Assembly: GCA_044225565.1 (NCBI GenBank)
Contig: JBGAIL010000017.1
Location: forward strand, 1 to 41,793
Length of the DNA: 41,793 nucleotides
Direction: 5' to 3'
Source of the DNA: CAVXAE01 sp044225565
GTDB taxonomy: Bacteria; Pseudomonadota; Gammaproteobacteria; Steroidobacterales; Steroidobacteraceae
Shown here: piece by piece, positions 7,864-16,260 of the stretch
Layout: the number at the start of each line of letters is the position of its first letter
Position numbering within the stretch: position 1 is the stretch's first letter
Position numbers and translations under genes: made by a program
The notes under the pieces: generated by a model
The model's input: the letters and a program-made list of their open reading frames with translations, nothing else
Told to the model about the DNA's origin: nothing
Databases searched by the model: none

Positions 7864-8644
7864 TTTTCAGCACTCCACCATCCACGCGAAGGGCAGCGCC
7901 GGTGGTCGCCGAAGCCAGCGGGCTCGCGACGTACACCACGAGCGCAGCCACCTCTTGCGGCGTCGCGAACCGCTTGATGAGCGAAGTGGGCCGCACTTTC
8001 TCGAAGAACTCCTTCTCGAACGCCTCGAAGGTCCTGCCTTCGCTCTTCGCCAGCGTCGTCACGAAGTCGCCCACGCCGCGCGAGCGCGTCGGCCCCGGCA
8101 GCACGCAATTCACGGTGATGCGGGTGCCAGCCAGAGATTCCGCGAGTCCGCGCGACACCGCGAGCTGCGCGGTCTTGGTCATGCCGTAGTGGATCATCTC
8201 CGAAGGGATCTGCACCGCGCTCTCGCTGGAAATGAAGATGATGCGGCCCCAGTCGGCACGCTTCATGGCCGGCAGGCACAGGCGGGCGAGCCGCACGCCG
8301 CTCAGCACGTTCATCTCGAAGAAGCGCGTCCAGTCCTCGTCGGGAATCTCCTCGAAAGGCTTCGGCTCGAAGATGCCCAGGTTGTTCACCAGGATCTCGA
8401 TGCCCGCATGCTGCCGGACCAGCGCCTCGGCCACCGCGGCCTGCCCGAGATCGCCCGCGAAACCCTGTAGCTCGCCGCCGGTGGAAGACTCGATGGCGGC
8501 GATCGCCTTGTCCACCGCCTCCTGAGTGCGCCCATTGACGATGACCCGCGCGCCTTCGCGCGCCAGACCTTCCGCGATGGCGTAACCGATGCCAGCCGTG
8601 CTGCCCGAGACGAGCGCGAGACGGTTGCGGAGCTGCAGATCCAT
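7853..8644 (-). CDS. SDR family NAD(P)-dependent oxidoreductase
   Basis: A 263-residue classical short-chain dehydrogenase. The cofactor motif is SGSTAGIGYAIAEGLA, followed by the NNLG variant of NNAG (ILVNNLGIFEPKPFEE). The catalytic serine is in IIFISSESAVQ and the YxxxK pair is in IHYGMTKTAQLAVSRGLA. The C-terminal ATTGAALRVDGGVLKS is typical of 3-oxoacyl reductase-like members. It is the first gene of an operon with a thioesterase and a DUF1272 protein, which hints at an acyl-CoA or hydroxyacyl substrate. The long open frame upstream of MDLQLRNRLALVSG is the shadow of the divergent amidohydrolase. Confidence 0.92.
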   Translation of the reverse strand: MDLQLRNRLALVSGSTAGIGYAIAEGLAREGARVIVNGRTQEAVDKAIAAIESSTGGELQGFAGDLGQAAVAEALVRQHAGIEILVNNLGIFEPKPFEEIPDEDWTRFFEMNVLSGVRLARLCLPAMKRADWGRIIFISSESAVQIPSEMIHYGMTKTAQLAVSRGLAESLAGTRITVNCVLPGPTRSRGVGDFVTTLAKSEGRTFEAFEKEFFEKVRPTSLIKRFATPQEVAALVVYVASPLASATTGAALRVDGGVLKSAF

Positions 8645-8722
8645 GACCGGGCCTTTCAGTTGCAGGGCGCCGCAGGAATATACTGCATGGCACACGCACG
8701 AATGGTTACAACCGGGGGCACC

Positions 8723-10459
8723 ATGATCGCGTCGAGACTCACCTCCCTCCTGCTCGTGGCCGCAACGATCACGCTCGGCGCCGGCTGCGCCGGGAAGCCG
8801 GGATCGGCAGCGAAGGTTGCTGCCTCTGCGGTCGCCGATCTCGCACTGAAGAACGGCGCGGTCTACACCTTGAACGGCGCGCGAAGCTGGGCGCAGGCCG
8901 TGGCGATCCGTGAAGGGCGCATCGTCTACGTCGGCCCAGACAAGGGACTCGATGCCCATGTCGGACCCGACACCCGCGTGGTGGACCTCAAGGGCCGCAT
9001 GCTGATGCCGTCCTTCCAGGACGTGCACATCCACCCCATCAGCGGCGGAGTCGAGGCGAGCTCCTGCGATCTCCACGGCCTGACCACTGCGGACGAGTAC
9101 ATCGCTGCCATCCGGAAATACGCCGAAGCGCATCCGCAGGAGCCGTGGATCACCGGCGGCGGCTGGCTCATGTCCGCATTCGGCCCGGGCGGCATGCCAC
9201 GCCGCGAGCTGCTGGACGCCATCGTGCCGGATCGTCCCGTGTTCCTCTCCAGCTCCGACGGCCACACCACCTGGGTGAACACCAGGGCCCTGGAGCTGGC
9301 CGGCATCACGAACGACACACCCGACCCGCCGGATGGCCGCATCGATCGGGACCCGAAGACGGGCGCGGCCATCGGCAGCCTGCAGGAAGGCGCTGACGCA
9401 CTGGTCTCGAAAGTGAAGCCGGCCACGACGGCTGCGCAGCTGCAGGAAGGCCTGCGCTACTCCGTGAAGCTGCTGAACGGCTATGGCATCACGGCGATCC
9501 AGGATGCCTCGGTGGGCGAGAGCGACCTCCAGGCTTACAAAGCGCTGGACGGCAAAGGCGAGCTCAGCCTGCGCGTGACCGCCTCCATCTGGTGGGAGCG
9601 CGGCGAGGGGCTCGGGCAGATCGAGAACATCAAGCGGCTGCGCAAGGAATTCACGGCCGGCAACGTGGATGCGGGAACGGTGAAGATCATGCAGGACGGC
9701 GTCATGGAGAACTACACCGCCGTGATGCTGCAACCGTATCTCAAGAAAGCCGGGAACGTACGCGGCATCCCGATGGTGGATCCGCAGAAGCTGAAGGAGA
9801 TCGTCACGCGGCTGGACGCAGAAGGCTTCCAGGTGCATTTCCACGCCATCGGGGACGGTGCGGTGCGCGAAGCGCTGGATGCCATCGAGGCGGCGCGCCG
9901 GGCGAATGGCGATCTCGGGCACCGGGATCACATCTCGCACCTCGAGCTCATCGATCCCGCGGACGTGCCGCGCTTTCGCGAGCTGGGCGTCATCGCGAAC
10001 TTCCAGCCGGTGTGGTCGTTCGCGGACGAGTACATCACCGAGCTCACCGTACCGTTCATCGGGCCCGAGCGCTCGAGCCGGCTGTATCCCATCGGCACGC
10101 TTCAGCGCAGCGGCGCCGTCGTGGCGTTCGGCAGCGACTGGTCCGTCTCCACGGCGAATCCGCTGGAGGAGATCGAAGTCGCGGTCACCCGCATGGGGCC
10201 GGCGGGCGAGACGAAGACACCGTTCCTGCCCGCCGAGCGCATCGATCTGCCCGAAGCGCTCGCGGCATTCACCGTGAACGCGGCGTACACCAACCGCATC
10301 GAAGAGCGGACCGGATCGATCGAGGTGGGCAAGCTCGCCGATCTCATCGTGCTGGACCGGAACCTGTTCGCCATCCCGCCGACGGAGATTTCCGACACGA
10401 AGGTGCTGGTGACCCTGTTCCAGGGCAAGGCCGTGCACGGAGACCTGGGAGCGCTTTGA
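8723..10459 (+). CDS. Exported amidohydrolase (YtcJ-type, TIM-barrel metal-dependent hydrolase)
   Basis: A 578-residue protein with an N-terminal export signal (MIASRLTSLLLVAATITLGA, then GC), probably a lipoprotein although the lipobox is imperfect. The mature part starts ADLALKNGAVYTLNG, the composite beta domain of YtcJ-like amidohydrolases. Metal-site motifs are DVHIHPISGG (HxH), HFHAIGDGAVREALD and VAFGSDWSVSTANPLEE. The family hydrolyses C-N bonds of cyclic or N-acyl substrates; the exact substrate is unknown. The start at 8723 was preferred over upstream in-frame codons because of the GGGGG ribosome site and because the signal peptide begins there. An epimerase-type gene follows 7 bases later. 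Confidence 0.88.
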   Translation: MIASRLTSLLLVAATITLGAGCAGKPGSAAKVAASAVADLALKNGAVYTLNGARSWAQAVAIREGRIVYVGPDKGLDAHVGPDTRVVDLKGRMLMPSFQDVHIHPISGGVEASSCDLHGLTTADEYIAAIRKYAEAHPQEPWITGGGWLMSAFGPGGMPRRELLDAIVPDRPVFLSSSDGHTTWVNTRALELAGITNDTPDPPDGRIDRDPKTGAAIGSLQEGADALVSKVKPATTAAQLQEGLRYSVKLLNGYGITAIQDASVGESDLQAYKALDGKGELSLRVTASIWWERGEGLGQIENIKRLRKEFTAGNVDAGTVKIMQDGVMENYTAVMLQPYLKKAGNVRGIPMVDPQKLKEIVTRLDAEGFQVHFHAIGDGAVREALDAIEAARRANGDLGHRDHISHLELIDPADVPRFRELGVIANFQPVWSFADEYITELTVPFIGPERSSRLYPIGTLQRSGAVVAFGSDWSVSTANPLEEIEVAVTRMGPAGETKTPFLPAERIDLPEALAAFTVNAAYTNRIEERTGSIEVGKLADLIVLDRNLFAIPPTEISDTKVLVTLFQGKAVHGDLGAL

Positions 10460-10466
10460 GCTCACG

Positions 10467-11513
10467 ATGAGCACGGTGCTGGTGACGGGCGGCTCCGGCT
10501 TCGTGGGGAGCCATTGCATCCTGCAGCTGCTGGCTGCGGGCCATCGTGTGCGCACCACCGTTCGCAACGCAAAGCGCGAAGGTGAGACCCGTGCGCTGCT
10601 CGAGGCGAACGGCGCTTCGCCGGGAGATCGCCTCTCCTTCGTGTTCGCCGATCTCGAGAAGGATGCAGGCTGGCCGGAGGCCGTCGCGGGGTGCGAGCAC
10701 GTGCTGCACGTCGCCTCGCCCTTCCCTCCCGGCGCTCCGAAGCACGAGGACGAGCTCATCGTACCGGCGCGCGAAGGCACCTTGCGGGTGCTGCGCGCCG
10801 CGCGAGATGCGCGCGTGAAGCGAGTCGTGCTCACCTCTTCGTTCGCAGCCATCGGCTATGGGCACGAGCCGCGCAGCGCGCCGTTCACCGAGGCGGACTG
10901 GACGAACGTCGGGGCGTCCGGAATGAGCGCCTACGCCAAATCGAAGACGCTGGCAGAGCAGGCGGCATGGGATTTCATCGCACGGGACGGCGACGGGCTC
11001 GAGCTGTCCGCCGTGAATCCCGTGGCGATCTTCGGCCCACTGCTCGGCCGGGACTTCGCGGCATCGATCGGGCTCATCAAGAAGCTGCTGGACGGCGCCA
11101 TGCCGGGCGTGCCGCAACTGTATTTCGGCGTCGTCGACGTCCGGGACGTCGCGGATCTGCACATTCGCGCGATGACGCACGAGGCAGCGAAGGGAGAGCG
11201 CTTCATCGCGGTGGCTGGTCAGTTCCTGTCCGCACGAGACATCGCGAAAGTGCTGAAGCGCCGCATGGGCGCTGCGGCGCTGCGGGTGCCAACGCTGCAG
11301 TTTCCCAACTGGTTCGTGCGCCTCGCTGCTCTGGGCAACGCGGGCGCGCGGCAGGCGCTGCCGGAGCTGGGCAAGGTGAAGGACGCGAGCAACGAGAAGG
11401 CGCGCCGCGTGCTGGGGTGGACACCGCGCTCCAGTGAAGAAGCACTCGTGGCCACGGGCGAAAGCCTGGCAAGGCTCGGGCTGGTGAAGGGCGGGCGCGC
11501 CCCGCAGGCATGA
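10467..11513 (+). CDS. NAD-dependent epimerase/dehydratase family reductase (dihydroflavonol reductase-like)
   Basis: A 348-residue extended SDR. The N-terminal Rossmann motif is VLVTGGSGFVGSHCILQLL; the arginines after strand two (RTTVRNAKRE) favour NADPH. The active site has YAKSKTLAEQAAWDF (YxxxK). NPVAIFGPLLGRD matches the aldehyde or dihydroflavonol 4-reductase-like subgroup. It is predicted to reduce an aldehyde or ketone; the substrate is unknown. It begins 7 bases after the amidohydrolase stop and is probably co-transcribed with it. Convergent with the acyltransferase gene. Confidence 0.9.
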   Translation: MSTVLVTGGSGFVGSHCILQLLAAGHRVRTTVRNAKREGETRALLEANGASPGDRLSFVFADLEKDAGWPEAVAGCEHVLHVASPFPPGAPKHEDELIVPAREGTLRVLRAARDARVKRVVLTSSFAAIGYGHEPRSAPFTEADWTNVGASGMSAYAKSKTLAEQAAWDFIARDGDGLELSAVNPVAIFGPLLGRDFAASIGLIKKLLDGAMPGVPQLYFGVVDVRDVADLHIRAMTHEAAKGERFIAVAGQFLSARDIAKVLKRRMGAAALRVPTLQFPNWFVRLAALGNAGARQALPELGKVKDASNEKARRVLGWTPRSSEEALVATGESLARLGLVKGGRAPQA

Positions 11514-11533
11514 GCCGTGTCCGCCCGGGCTCG

Positions 11534-11549
11534 GCCGTCGCGCGACGGC
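11534..11549. terminator. Possible bidirectional terminator hairpin
   Basis: GCCGTCGCGCGACGGC is a perfect 16-base palindrome in the 43-base gap between two convergent genes. There is no run of thymines on either side, so a classical intrinsic terminator is not shown. Position is the main argument. Confidence 0.3.
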
Positions 11550-11556
11550 TTGCAGC

Positions 11557-13572
11557 TCAGGTGGCGGGCAACTCGAGCACGCGCTCGAGCTCGCGGGTGA
11601 GCATGGGCTCGAGCGAGCGCGCGAAGGTGCCGGTGATGTGGCTCAAATGCCGGTACACCATCACGTTGCCGACCACGGGGCGGCAGTGGACGGCGTCGCA
11701 GAAATAATCGCTGAGGTCGATGAACCGCACGTTCGCCGGCGGGCTGGTCAGCGTCTCCGTCGGACTCGGCACTTCCAGCACTTCGGAGCGCGCCAGCCAG
11801 CACTTCCGCTCGTCCTCGCCGTGCAGCTCCACGCACTCCGGCGCATCGAAGGTCACCTTGGGATTGTCCCGCACGGCGACGACGCGGATGTTCTCTTTGC
11901 CCAGTGCGCGCCACGCGTCCACATAGCCTTCGGGCACGTACTCGTCACCGTCCTTCTCGCGCGTCGAGGTCATGAACACGGCGTCCGGCCGCAGCCGCAC
12001 CAGCTTCTCCAGCACGTCGAGATTCCAGTCGTCGCAGGTCTCGGACTCGCCTTCGGATACGCGCTCGCCGAGGTAGAACGGACAGTTGGCCCGCGCGAAG
12101 TGCAGCAGCTTCCAGTGCTTCTTGCGCGCGATGACTTCGAGCACGGGCATCCACTGCGAAGAATGGGAGCCACCCACCACGGCCAGGGTGAGCTTCGCTT
12201 CGGGGTCGCCGAGCACACAGTCATATGGCCTCGCGAGCCGACGCTGGAAACAGCGGCGGTCCTTGAACGTCTCGCGATCGTCGTACACCACGAGAGGGCC
12301 GGGGTATCTCGGCGCGGCGTAATGCTCCGGCGCCTTGAATCCCGGCTCCATCGCCAGCGCGCCCGGATGGTTGACGCTTGCCACATGGGCGGCATCACGT
12401 GCCACGTCGCGAAGCTGGCGGTATTGCCAGGTCCACAGCGCGAGGCTCACCACGATGGGCACGAGCAACGCCGCGCCGAGCGCGAACGAATGCCACGACT
12501 TGTCGTTCTTGGCCTTGAAGCCGCGCAGCGGCGCTTCGACGAAGCGCGTGGTCAGCGCCGACAGCACCACGGACGCGGCAATGATGCCCAGCCCTCCCGC
12601 AAGCCCGATGGAATACGGCTCGGCATAGGCACGGCAGAACGACAGTATGGGGAAGTGCCAGAGATAGATGCCGTAGGAGATGCTGCCCAGGTACACCATG
12701 AGCCTGGAGCCGAGCAGCTTGTCTGCGCCGAATCCTCGCGTGGTGCCGGCAAGGATGACCAGCGCCGCGCTGACCGTGGGCCACAGGGCCGCGTACCCCG
12801 GGAACACGCGCGAGACCTGGAACAGGAAGCCGCAGCTCACGATGGCGATGAGCCCGATCCAGCCGAGCGGCAAGCGCAGCGCGTTGGGCAGCGTCACTTT
12901 CGAGATGAGCACCGCGAGCAGGGCGCCGATGCAGAACTCCCAGGCGCGCGCAAACGTATTGAAGTAGGCGCGCGGCTGATCGACGTTCGTGATGTAGATG
13001 GAAAAGGCGATCGACGCGGCGAACACGAGCGCAAGCACGGGCACCAACATGCCGCGGAAAGTCATGCCGGCGCGACGCGCCAGCCAGGCCGTGCCGAGAA
13101 TGACGAAGGGCCAGATGAAATAGAACTGCCCCTGCACGGACAGCGCCCAGTAGTGCTGCACGGGCGGCGGCGGGCTGTTCTGCGCGAGGTAGTCGATGGC
13201 GTCCTTCGCCAGCTTCCAGTTCTCGAGATACACCGCGGAGGCCGCGACGTGCTCGATGGTGTCTCGCCACCTCGACTGCGACTGCCACAGCACCGAGGCG
13301 ACGACGACGACCAGCAGTACGAAGAGCGCCGCCGGGAGCAGCCGCCGGATGAGGCGCCCCCAGAAGCGCGCGAAATCCACAGTGCCGGTGCGGTCGATCT
13401 GGCCGAGCAGGCCGGTGGTGATGAGGAAGCTGGAGACCACGAAGAACACGTCCACACCGCCGGAGACCCGGCCGAACCAGATGTGGAACACGGCGACCAG
13501 CATCGACGCGACGGCGCGCAGGCCTTCGATCTCGGGTCGGAACGCGGATTCTCGCTGGGATGCTGGGCTCAT
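11557..13572 (-). CDS. Acyltransferase-3 / SGNH fusion (O-antigen or surface glycan O-acetylase type)
   Basis: A 671-residue inner-membrane protein. Residues about 1-370 form a multi-helix acyltransferase-3 domain with EIEGLRAVASMLVAVFHIW (the conserved R and H) and GGVDVFFVVSSFLITTG. Residues about 420-671 are a periplasmic SGNH hydrolase-like domain with AVVGGSHSSQWMPVLE as block I. The family moves acetyl groups to sugars of lipopolysaccharide or other surface glycans. The C-terminal catalytic block normally reads DxxH; here it is YRHLSHITGTFA, with histidine in place of aspartate. It stands alone, convergent with the epimerase gene and next to a VOC gene on the same strand. Confidence 0.9.
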   Translation of the reverse strand: MSPASQRESAFRPEIEGLRAVASMLVAVFHIWFGRVSGGVDVFFVVSSFLITTGLLGQIDRTGTVDFARFWGRLIRRLLPAALFVLLVVVVASVLWQSQSRWRDTIEHVAASAVYLENWKLAKDAIDYLAQNSPPPPVQHYWALSVQGQFYFIWPFVILGTAWLARRAGMTFRGMLVPVLALVFAASIAFSIYITNVDQPRAYFNTFARAWEFCIGALLAVLISKVTLPNALRLPLGWIGLIAIVSCGFLFQVSRVFPGYAALWPTVSAALVILAGTTRGFGADKLLGSRLMVYLGSISYGIYLWHFPILSFCRAYAEPYSIGLAGGLGIIAASVVLSALTTRFVEAPLRGFKAKNDKSWHSFALGAALLVPIVVSLALWTWQYRQLRDVARDAAHVASVNHPGALAMEPGFKAPEHYAAPRYPGPLVVYDDRETFKDRRCFQRRLARPYDCVLGDPEAKLTLAVVGGSHSSQWMPVLEVIARKKHWKLLHFARANCPFYLGERVSEGESETCDDWNLDVLEKLVRLRPDAVFMTSTREKDGDEYVPEGYVDAWRALGKENIRVVAVRDNPKVTFDAPECVELHGEDERKCWLARSEVLEVPSPTETLTSPPANVRFIDLSDYFCDAVHCRPVVGNVMVYRHLSHITGTFARSLEPMLTRELERVLELPAT

Positions 13573-13603
13573 CGTGTGCGACGGCTCGGAGACGGGGGCC
13601 GGA

Positions 13604-13999
13604 TCATATTCCAGCCGGCCGGCGGGCGTAGCTCGCAGTCAGCATTTCCCACTGATGGCCCTCGGGCGCGTTCCAGTACACCATGCGCCCGCCATAATCC
13701 GTATTCACCTTCATGTCCACGGCGCCGCGCACATTGCTGCGATAAGGAATGCCTGCCGCCCGCAGGCGCGCGAGGATCGCATCGAACTGAGCCTCGCTGA
13801 CGCGGAAGCAGAAGTGCTCGATGGGGAATGGCTCGTCCGAGCCGATGAAGTCGAGGGTGAGCCCGTCATTCAGGTAGACGGGCGAGAACGGCCCGACGCC
13901 ACGGGGCGACCAGGGCACGTCCAGCAGCTCCGCGAGCTGCTTCGCCGCGGCGACCGGGTCCCGCGCGGAAACGATGAAATGGTCCAGCTCGATCGCCAT
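13604..13999 (-). CDS. VOC family protein (glyoxalase/bleomycin-resistance fold)
   Basis: A 131-residue single VOC domain: MAIELDHFIVSARDPVAAAK at the N-terminus, IEHFCFRVSEAQFDAILARL at the start of the second half and RMVYWNAPEGHQWEMLTASY at the end. The first histidine, a later histidine and the terminal glutamate are the usual metal ligands. The substrate is unknown. The start at 13999 is preferred over 14020 because GGGAGC lies 6 bases upstream. The acyltransferase lies 31 bases downstream on the same strand. Confidence 0.85.
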   Translation of the reverse strand: MAIELDHFIVSARDPVAAAKQLAELLDVPWSPRGVGPFSPVYLNDGLTLDFIGSDEPFPIEHFCFRVSEAQFDAILARLRAAGIPYRSNVRGAVDMKVNTDYGGRMVYWNAPEGHQWEMLTASYARRPAGI

Positions 14000-14106
14000 C
14001 GCGATGCTCCCGGCAGCCATGGGCTTCGGATCCCGAGTCTAGAGCGGCGGTCCTGCGCGCTCCACCCAGCTTGGCCCGGATCGCGCGACGCGCCTATGAT
14101 TCGCCG

Positions 14107-14490
14107 ATGCTGCTGAAATCTATCATCGCCATCTGCGTGGGGGCGAGCGTGGGAGCGCTGCTGCGCTGGGTGCTGAGCGTGAAGCTGAACGCACTCTTTC
14201 CAACACTGCCGCCGGGAACGCTGGTCGCGAATCTCGTAGGCGCCTATGTCGTGGGATTCGCCATCGCCTTCTTCGCGCAATCGCCGGCGCTCTCGCCTGA
14301 ATGGCGGCTGCTGGTGATCACCGGGTTCTGCGGCGCGCTCACGACCTTCTCGGCATTCTCGGCAGAGCTGGTCACCCTGCTGCAACAGGGCCAGATGGGT
14401 TGGGCGCTCGGGGCGGTGGCTGCGCATCTGTTCGGCTCGGTCGTGATGACCTTCGCGGGCATCGGTACCGTGGCGTGGCTCAAGAGCTAG
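14107..14490 (+). CDS. crcB: Fluoride efflux channel CrcB/Fluc
   Basis: A 127-residue protein with four hydrophobic helices, the usual size of the dual-topology fluoride channel. Diagnostic motifs are GASVGALLRWVL in helix one, GTLVANLVGAYVVGF in helix two (the pore asparagine) and GFCGALTTFSAFSAE in helix three (the Phe-box region). It exports fluoride across the inner membrane. The start MLLKSIIAI was chosen because the upstream in-frame codons add only a charged, poorly matching tail. I looked for a crcB fluoride riboswitch in the 90 bases upstream and saw none. Convergent with the outer-membrane protein gene. Confidence 0.93.
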   Translation: MLLKSIIAICVGASVGALLRWVLSVKLNALFPTLPPGTLVANLVGAYVVGFAIAFFAQSPALSPEWRLLVITGFCGALTTFSAFSAELVTLLQQGQMGWALGAVAAHLFGSVVMTFAGIGTVAWLKS

Positions 14491-14497
14491 GGCGCGG

Positions 14498-15118
14498 TCA
14501 GAACGCGAAAGCGGCGCCTGCCAGCAGCTCGAACTGGAAGAACGTGGAGCCGCTGCCGTGGATGCGGCACACGGCGCCGCCCTCGTCGGAGCGGCAGAAG
14601 AACGACGTATCCGTGTCGACGAACGTGAGATAGCCGCGGCCTTCCAGGCGTAGCGCGAAGCGCTCGTTGAACGGCACTTTCACGCCGCCGCCTAGAGAGA
14701 TTGAGAACCGGGTCTTGTCGCTCGCCGCGTCCGGGCTGAAGCGCGTGGCGCCGAGCCCGCCGGCGAGATAGGGAATCACGCGCCGCTGCCCTTCCATCGC
14801 GATGGTGCCGCCCAAATGGAGATACTCCACGTCGATGTCCAGCTTGCCGAGCGCCGGATCGCGCTCGAGGCTGGTGGACTGGCGGCCGTAGAAGAGCTCG
14901 TACTGCGAGATGTCGTCGATGCGCAGGTCGAGGGCGAGGGCGACCGTTCCGGCATCGTCGACGTCCAGCTTGCGCGAGGGATCGTCCACTTTGAAATCGC
15001 CGCCGAGGCGCAGACCGGCGAATGGAGTGACCTCGAACAGCGGCGTTTTTTCCGCGGCGCCCGCCGTCGCGCATCCGAGCGTGAGCATCATCGCCAGACA
15101 GGACCGGGTTGCCGCCAT
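14498..15118 (-). CDS. Outer-membrane beta-barrel protein
   Basis: A 206-residue protein with a cleavable signal peptide (SCLAMMLTLGCATAGA, then AEK) and alternating hydrophobic strands ending in aromatic residues (FEVTPFAGLRLGGDF, YLHLGGTIAM, FALRLEGRGYLTF). It ends in phenylalanine, as expected for a substrate of the outer-membrane assembly machinery. It resembles OmpW- or OprF-N-type eight-stranded barrels. Two cysteines near the C-terminus (FFCRSDEGGAVCRIHG) could form a disulfide in a loop. Ribosome site AAGGGG lies 6 bases before the start. Function unknown; it is downstream of the YdeI gene on the same strand, with an 85-base gap. Confidence 0.8.
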   Translation of the reverse strand: MAATRSCLAMMLTLGCATAGAAEKTPLFEVTPFAGLRLGGDFKVDDPSRKLDVDDAGTVALALDLRIDDISQYELFYGRQSTSLERDPALGKLDIDVEYLHLGGTIAMEGQRRVIPYLAGGLGATRFSPDAASDKTRFSISLGGGVKVPFNERFALRLEGRGYLTFVDTDTSFFCRSDEGGAVCRIHGSGSTFFQFELLAGAAFAF

Positions 15119-15203
15119 GCCTACCCCTTCGCGAGCCAGGCGACGTCCCTGCCGCGCACCGTCGATGCGCAGGTCTCAGGCAGCGATGCGAGCGTGCTTG
15201 CAG

Positions 15204-15755
15204 TCACTTTGCTGCTTTGGGAGCGCCGAGGCTCTTGCTGTAGAACCCGGACCGGTCGAAGCAGCAGACCCTTCGCTTCCCGGCGGCGAGCATCGAGCGG
15301 GCATTCTCGACCCGACGGGTGCGCGTCTCTGGCCGCTTGGCGGAGACGATCCACTGGATCCAGTCCCTGCGCGCGATCGGCGTGATGTCCGACCACACCG
15401 CCCGCGCCTTCGGCGCGGCCGCGAGCGCTTTCCGCAAATCTGCCGGCACCCTGGGCTCCGGCTCCTCGGCTGCCGGCGCGATCTCCAGCGTGACGACGTC
15501 GCCTGCGTCCGCGCCTGCAGCTTCGCTCACCTTCCGGCTCACTTTGAGCCAGTGGCTCTTCTGACCGTCCGGCTCGAGCGTGGCGCGAAAGGAAGCGCCA
15601 TTGAGGGTGCCTTCGACCGCCGTCATGCTCCGCGACGGGAGCTTCGCGCTGGCATCCCTGGGGAGGATGAGGAACAGCCACGAGCCGGCTCTCGCGGCCG
15701 TCTCCGGTCGGAGGAGTTTCGCCGTGAAACGGATGCTGGAATCGGGCCTGCTCAT
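15204..15755 (-). CDS. DUF1905 / YdeI (OmpD-associated) domain protein
   Basis: A 183-residue protein. The N-terminal DUF1905 domain (SSIRFTAKLLRPE to HWLKVSRKV) is followed by a YdeI-type C-terminal domain (PADLRKALAAAPKARAVWSD, then RRDWIQWIVSAKRPETRTRR, ending at NARSMLAAGKR). In enterobacteria YdeI-like proteins are tied to bacteriocin or antimicrobial-peptide tolerance; the mechanism is unknown. Its ATG overlaps the stop of the acetyltransferase (ATGA), so it is the last gene of the bufferin-type operon or at least translationally coupled to it. Confidence 0.85.
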   Translation of the reverse strand: MSRPDSSIRFTAKLLRPETAARAGSWLFLILPRDASAKLPSRSMTAVEGTLNGASFRATLEPDGQKSHWLKVSRKVSEAAGADAGDVVTLEIAPAAEEPEPRVPADLRKALAAAPKARAVWSDITPIARRDWIQWIVSAKRPETRTRRVENARSMLAAGKRRVCCFDRSGFYSKSLGAPKAAK

Positions 15756-16258
15756 GATCGACCGCCTTGCGGCGCATCCCCGCTCTCGATTTCGATATCG
15801 AAGTGCAGGACATCTTCACGCGATCCGAGCCTCGTGTACAGCGCGATGGCGGGCGCGTCCTCGATGCCGGTATCGGCTTGAACGAAAATCACATGGGCAC
15901 CGCGCTCCGCCGCGATCCCTTTCAGCTTTTCGATCAAGGCCGTCGCGATTCCTGCGCGCCGGTGCGCCGATGCGACGGCCAGGTCATAGAGATAGATCTC
16001 GCTGCGCTCCTGCTCGAACTTCCTGAGCTCGTAGGCTGCGATGCCCCCGACGACTTCGTCCTCCTTCAACGCGACCAGCGCGATGAAGGAATCGCTGCCG
16101 AGCAGCCGGCGCAGATATGCGGTGCCGGGGCGATTCCCGGCGTAGGCAGACGCATCATTGAAGGCTTCACCGAAGACCGTCGACAGGGCCCCCATCCGGC
16201 CGACGTCGTCCGGCGTGAGCTGGCGAACGGTTACCGGCACAGGCGGCACGACGCGCAC
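15752..16258 (-). CDS. GNAT acetyltransferase closely resembling AAC(3)-I aminoglycoside N-acetyltransferases
   Basis: The stretch SFIALVALKEDEVVGGIAAY, then ELRKFEQERSEIYLYDLAV, then HRRAGIATALIEKLK, then IFVQADTGIEDAPAIALYT and DVLHFDIE follows the AAC(3)-I family block by block. HRRAGIATALI is the acetyl-CoA pyrophosphate loop. Family members acetylate the 3-amino group of gentamicin-type aminoglycosides; whether this chromosomal homologue does so, or acts on another amine, cannot be told. The GTG at 16258, two bases after the upstream stop, is the preferred start; an in-frame ATG at 16297 inside the DUF2063 gene is an alternative. The gene sits between the bufC-like and YdeI genes and overlaps the latter by four bases. 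Confidence 0.85.
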   Translation of the reverse strand: MRVVPPVPVTVRQLTPDDVGRMGALSTVFGEAFNDASAYAGNRPGTAYLRRLLGSDSFIALVALKEDEVVGGIAAYELRKFEQERSEIYLYDLAVASAHRRAGIATALIEKLKGIAAERGAHVIFVQADTGIEDAPAIALYTRLGSREDVLHFDIEIESGDAPQGGRS

Positions 16259-16260
16259 TC

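Noticed and set aside
11638..13800. 720-residue plus-strand open frame opposite the acyltransferase
   Set aside because: Shadow of the acyltransferase; unusual residue content and no domain match.
14001..14106. Fluoride (crcB) riboswitch before the fluoride channel gene
   Set aside because: Looked for the conserved pseudoknot segments and found none in this short gap.
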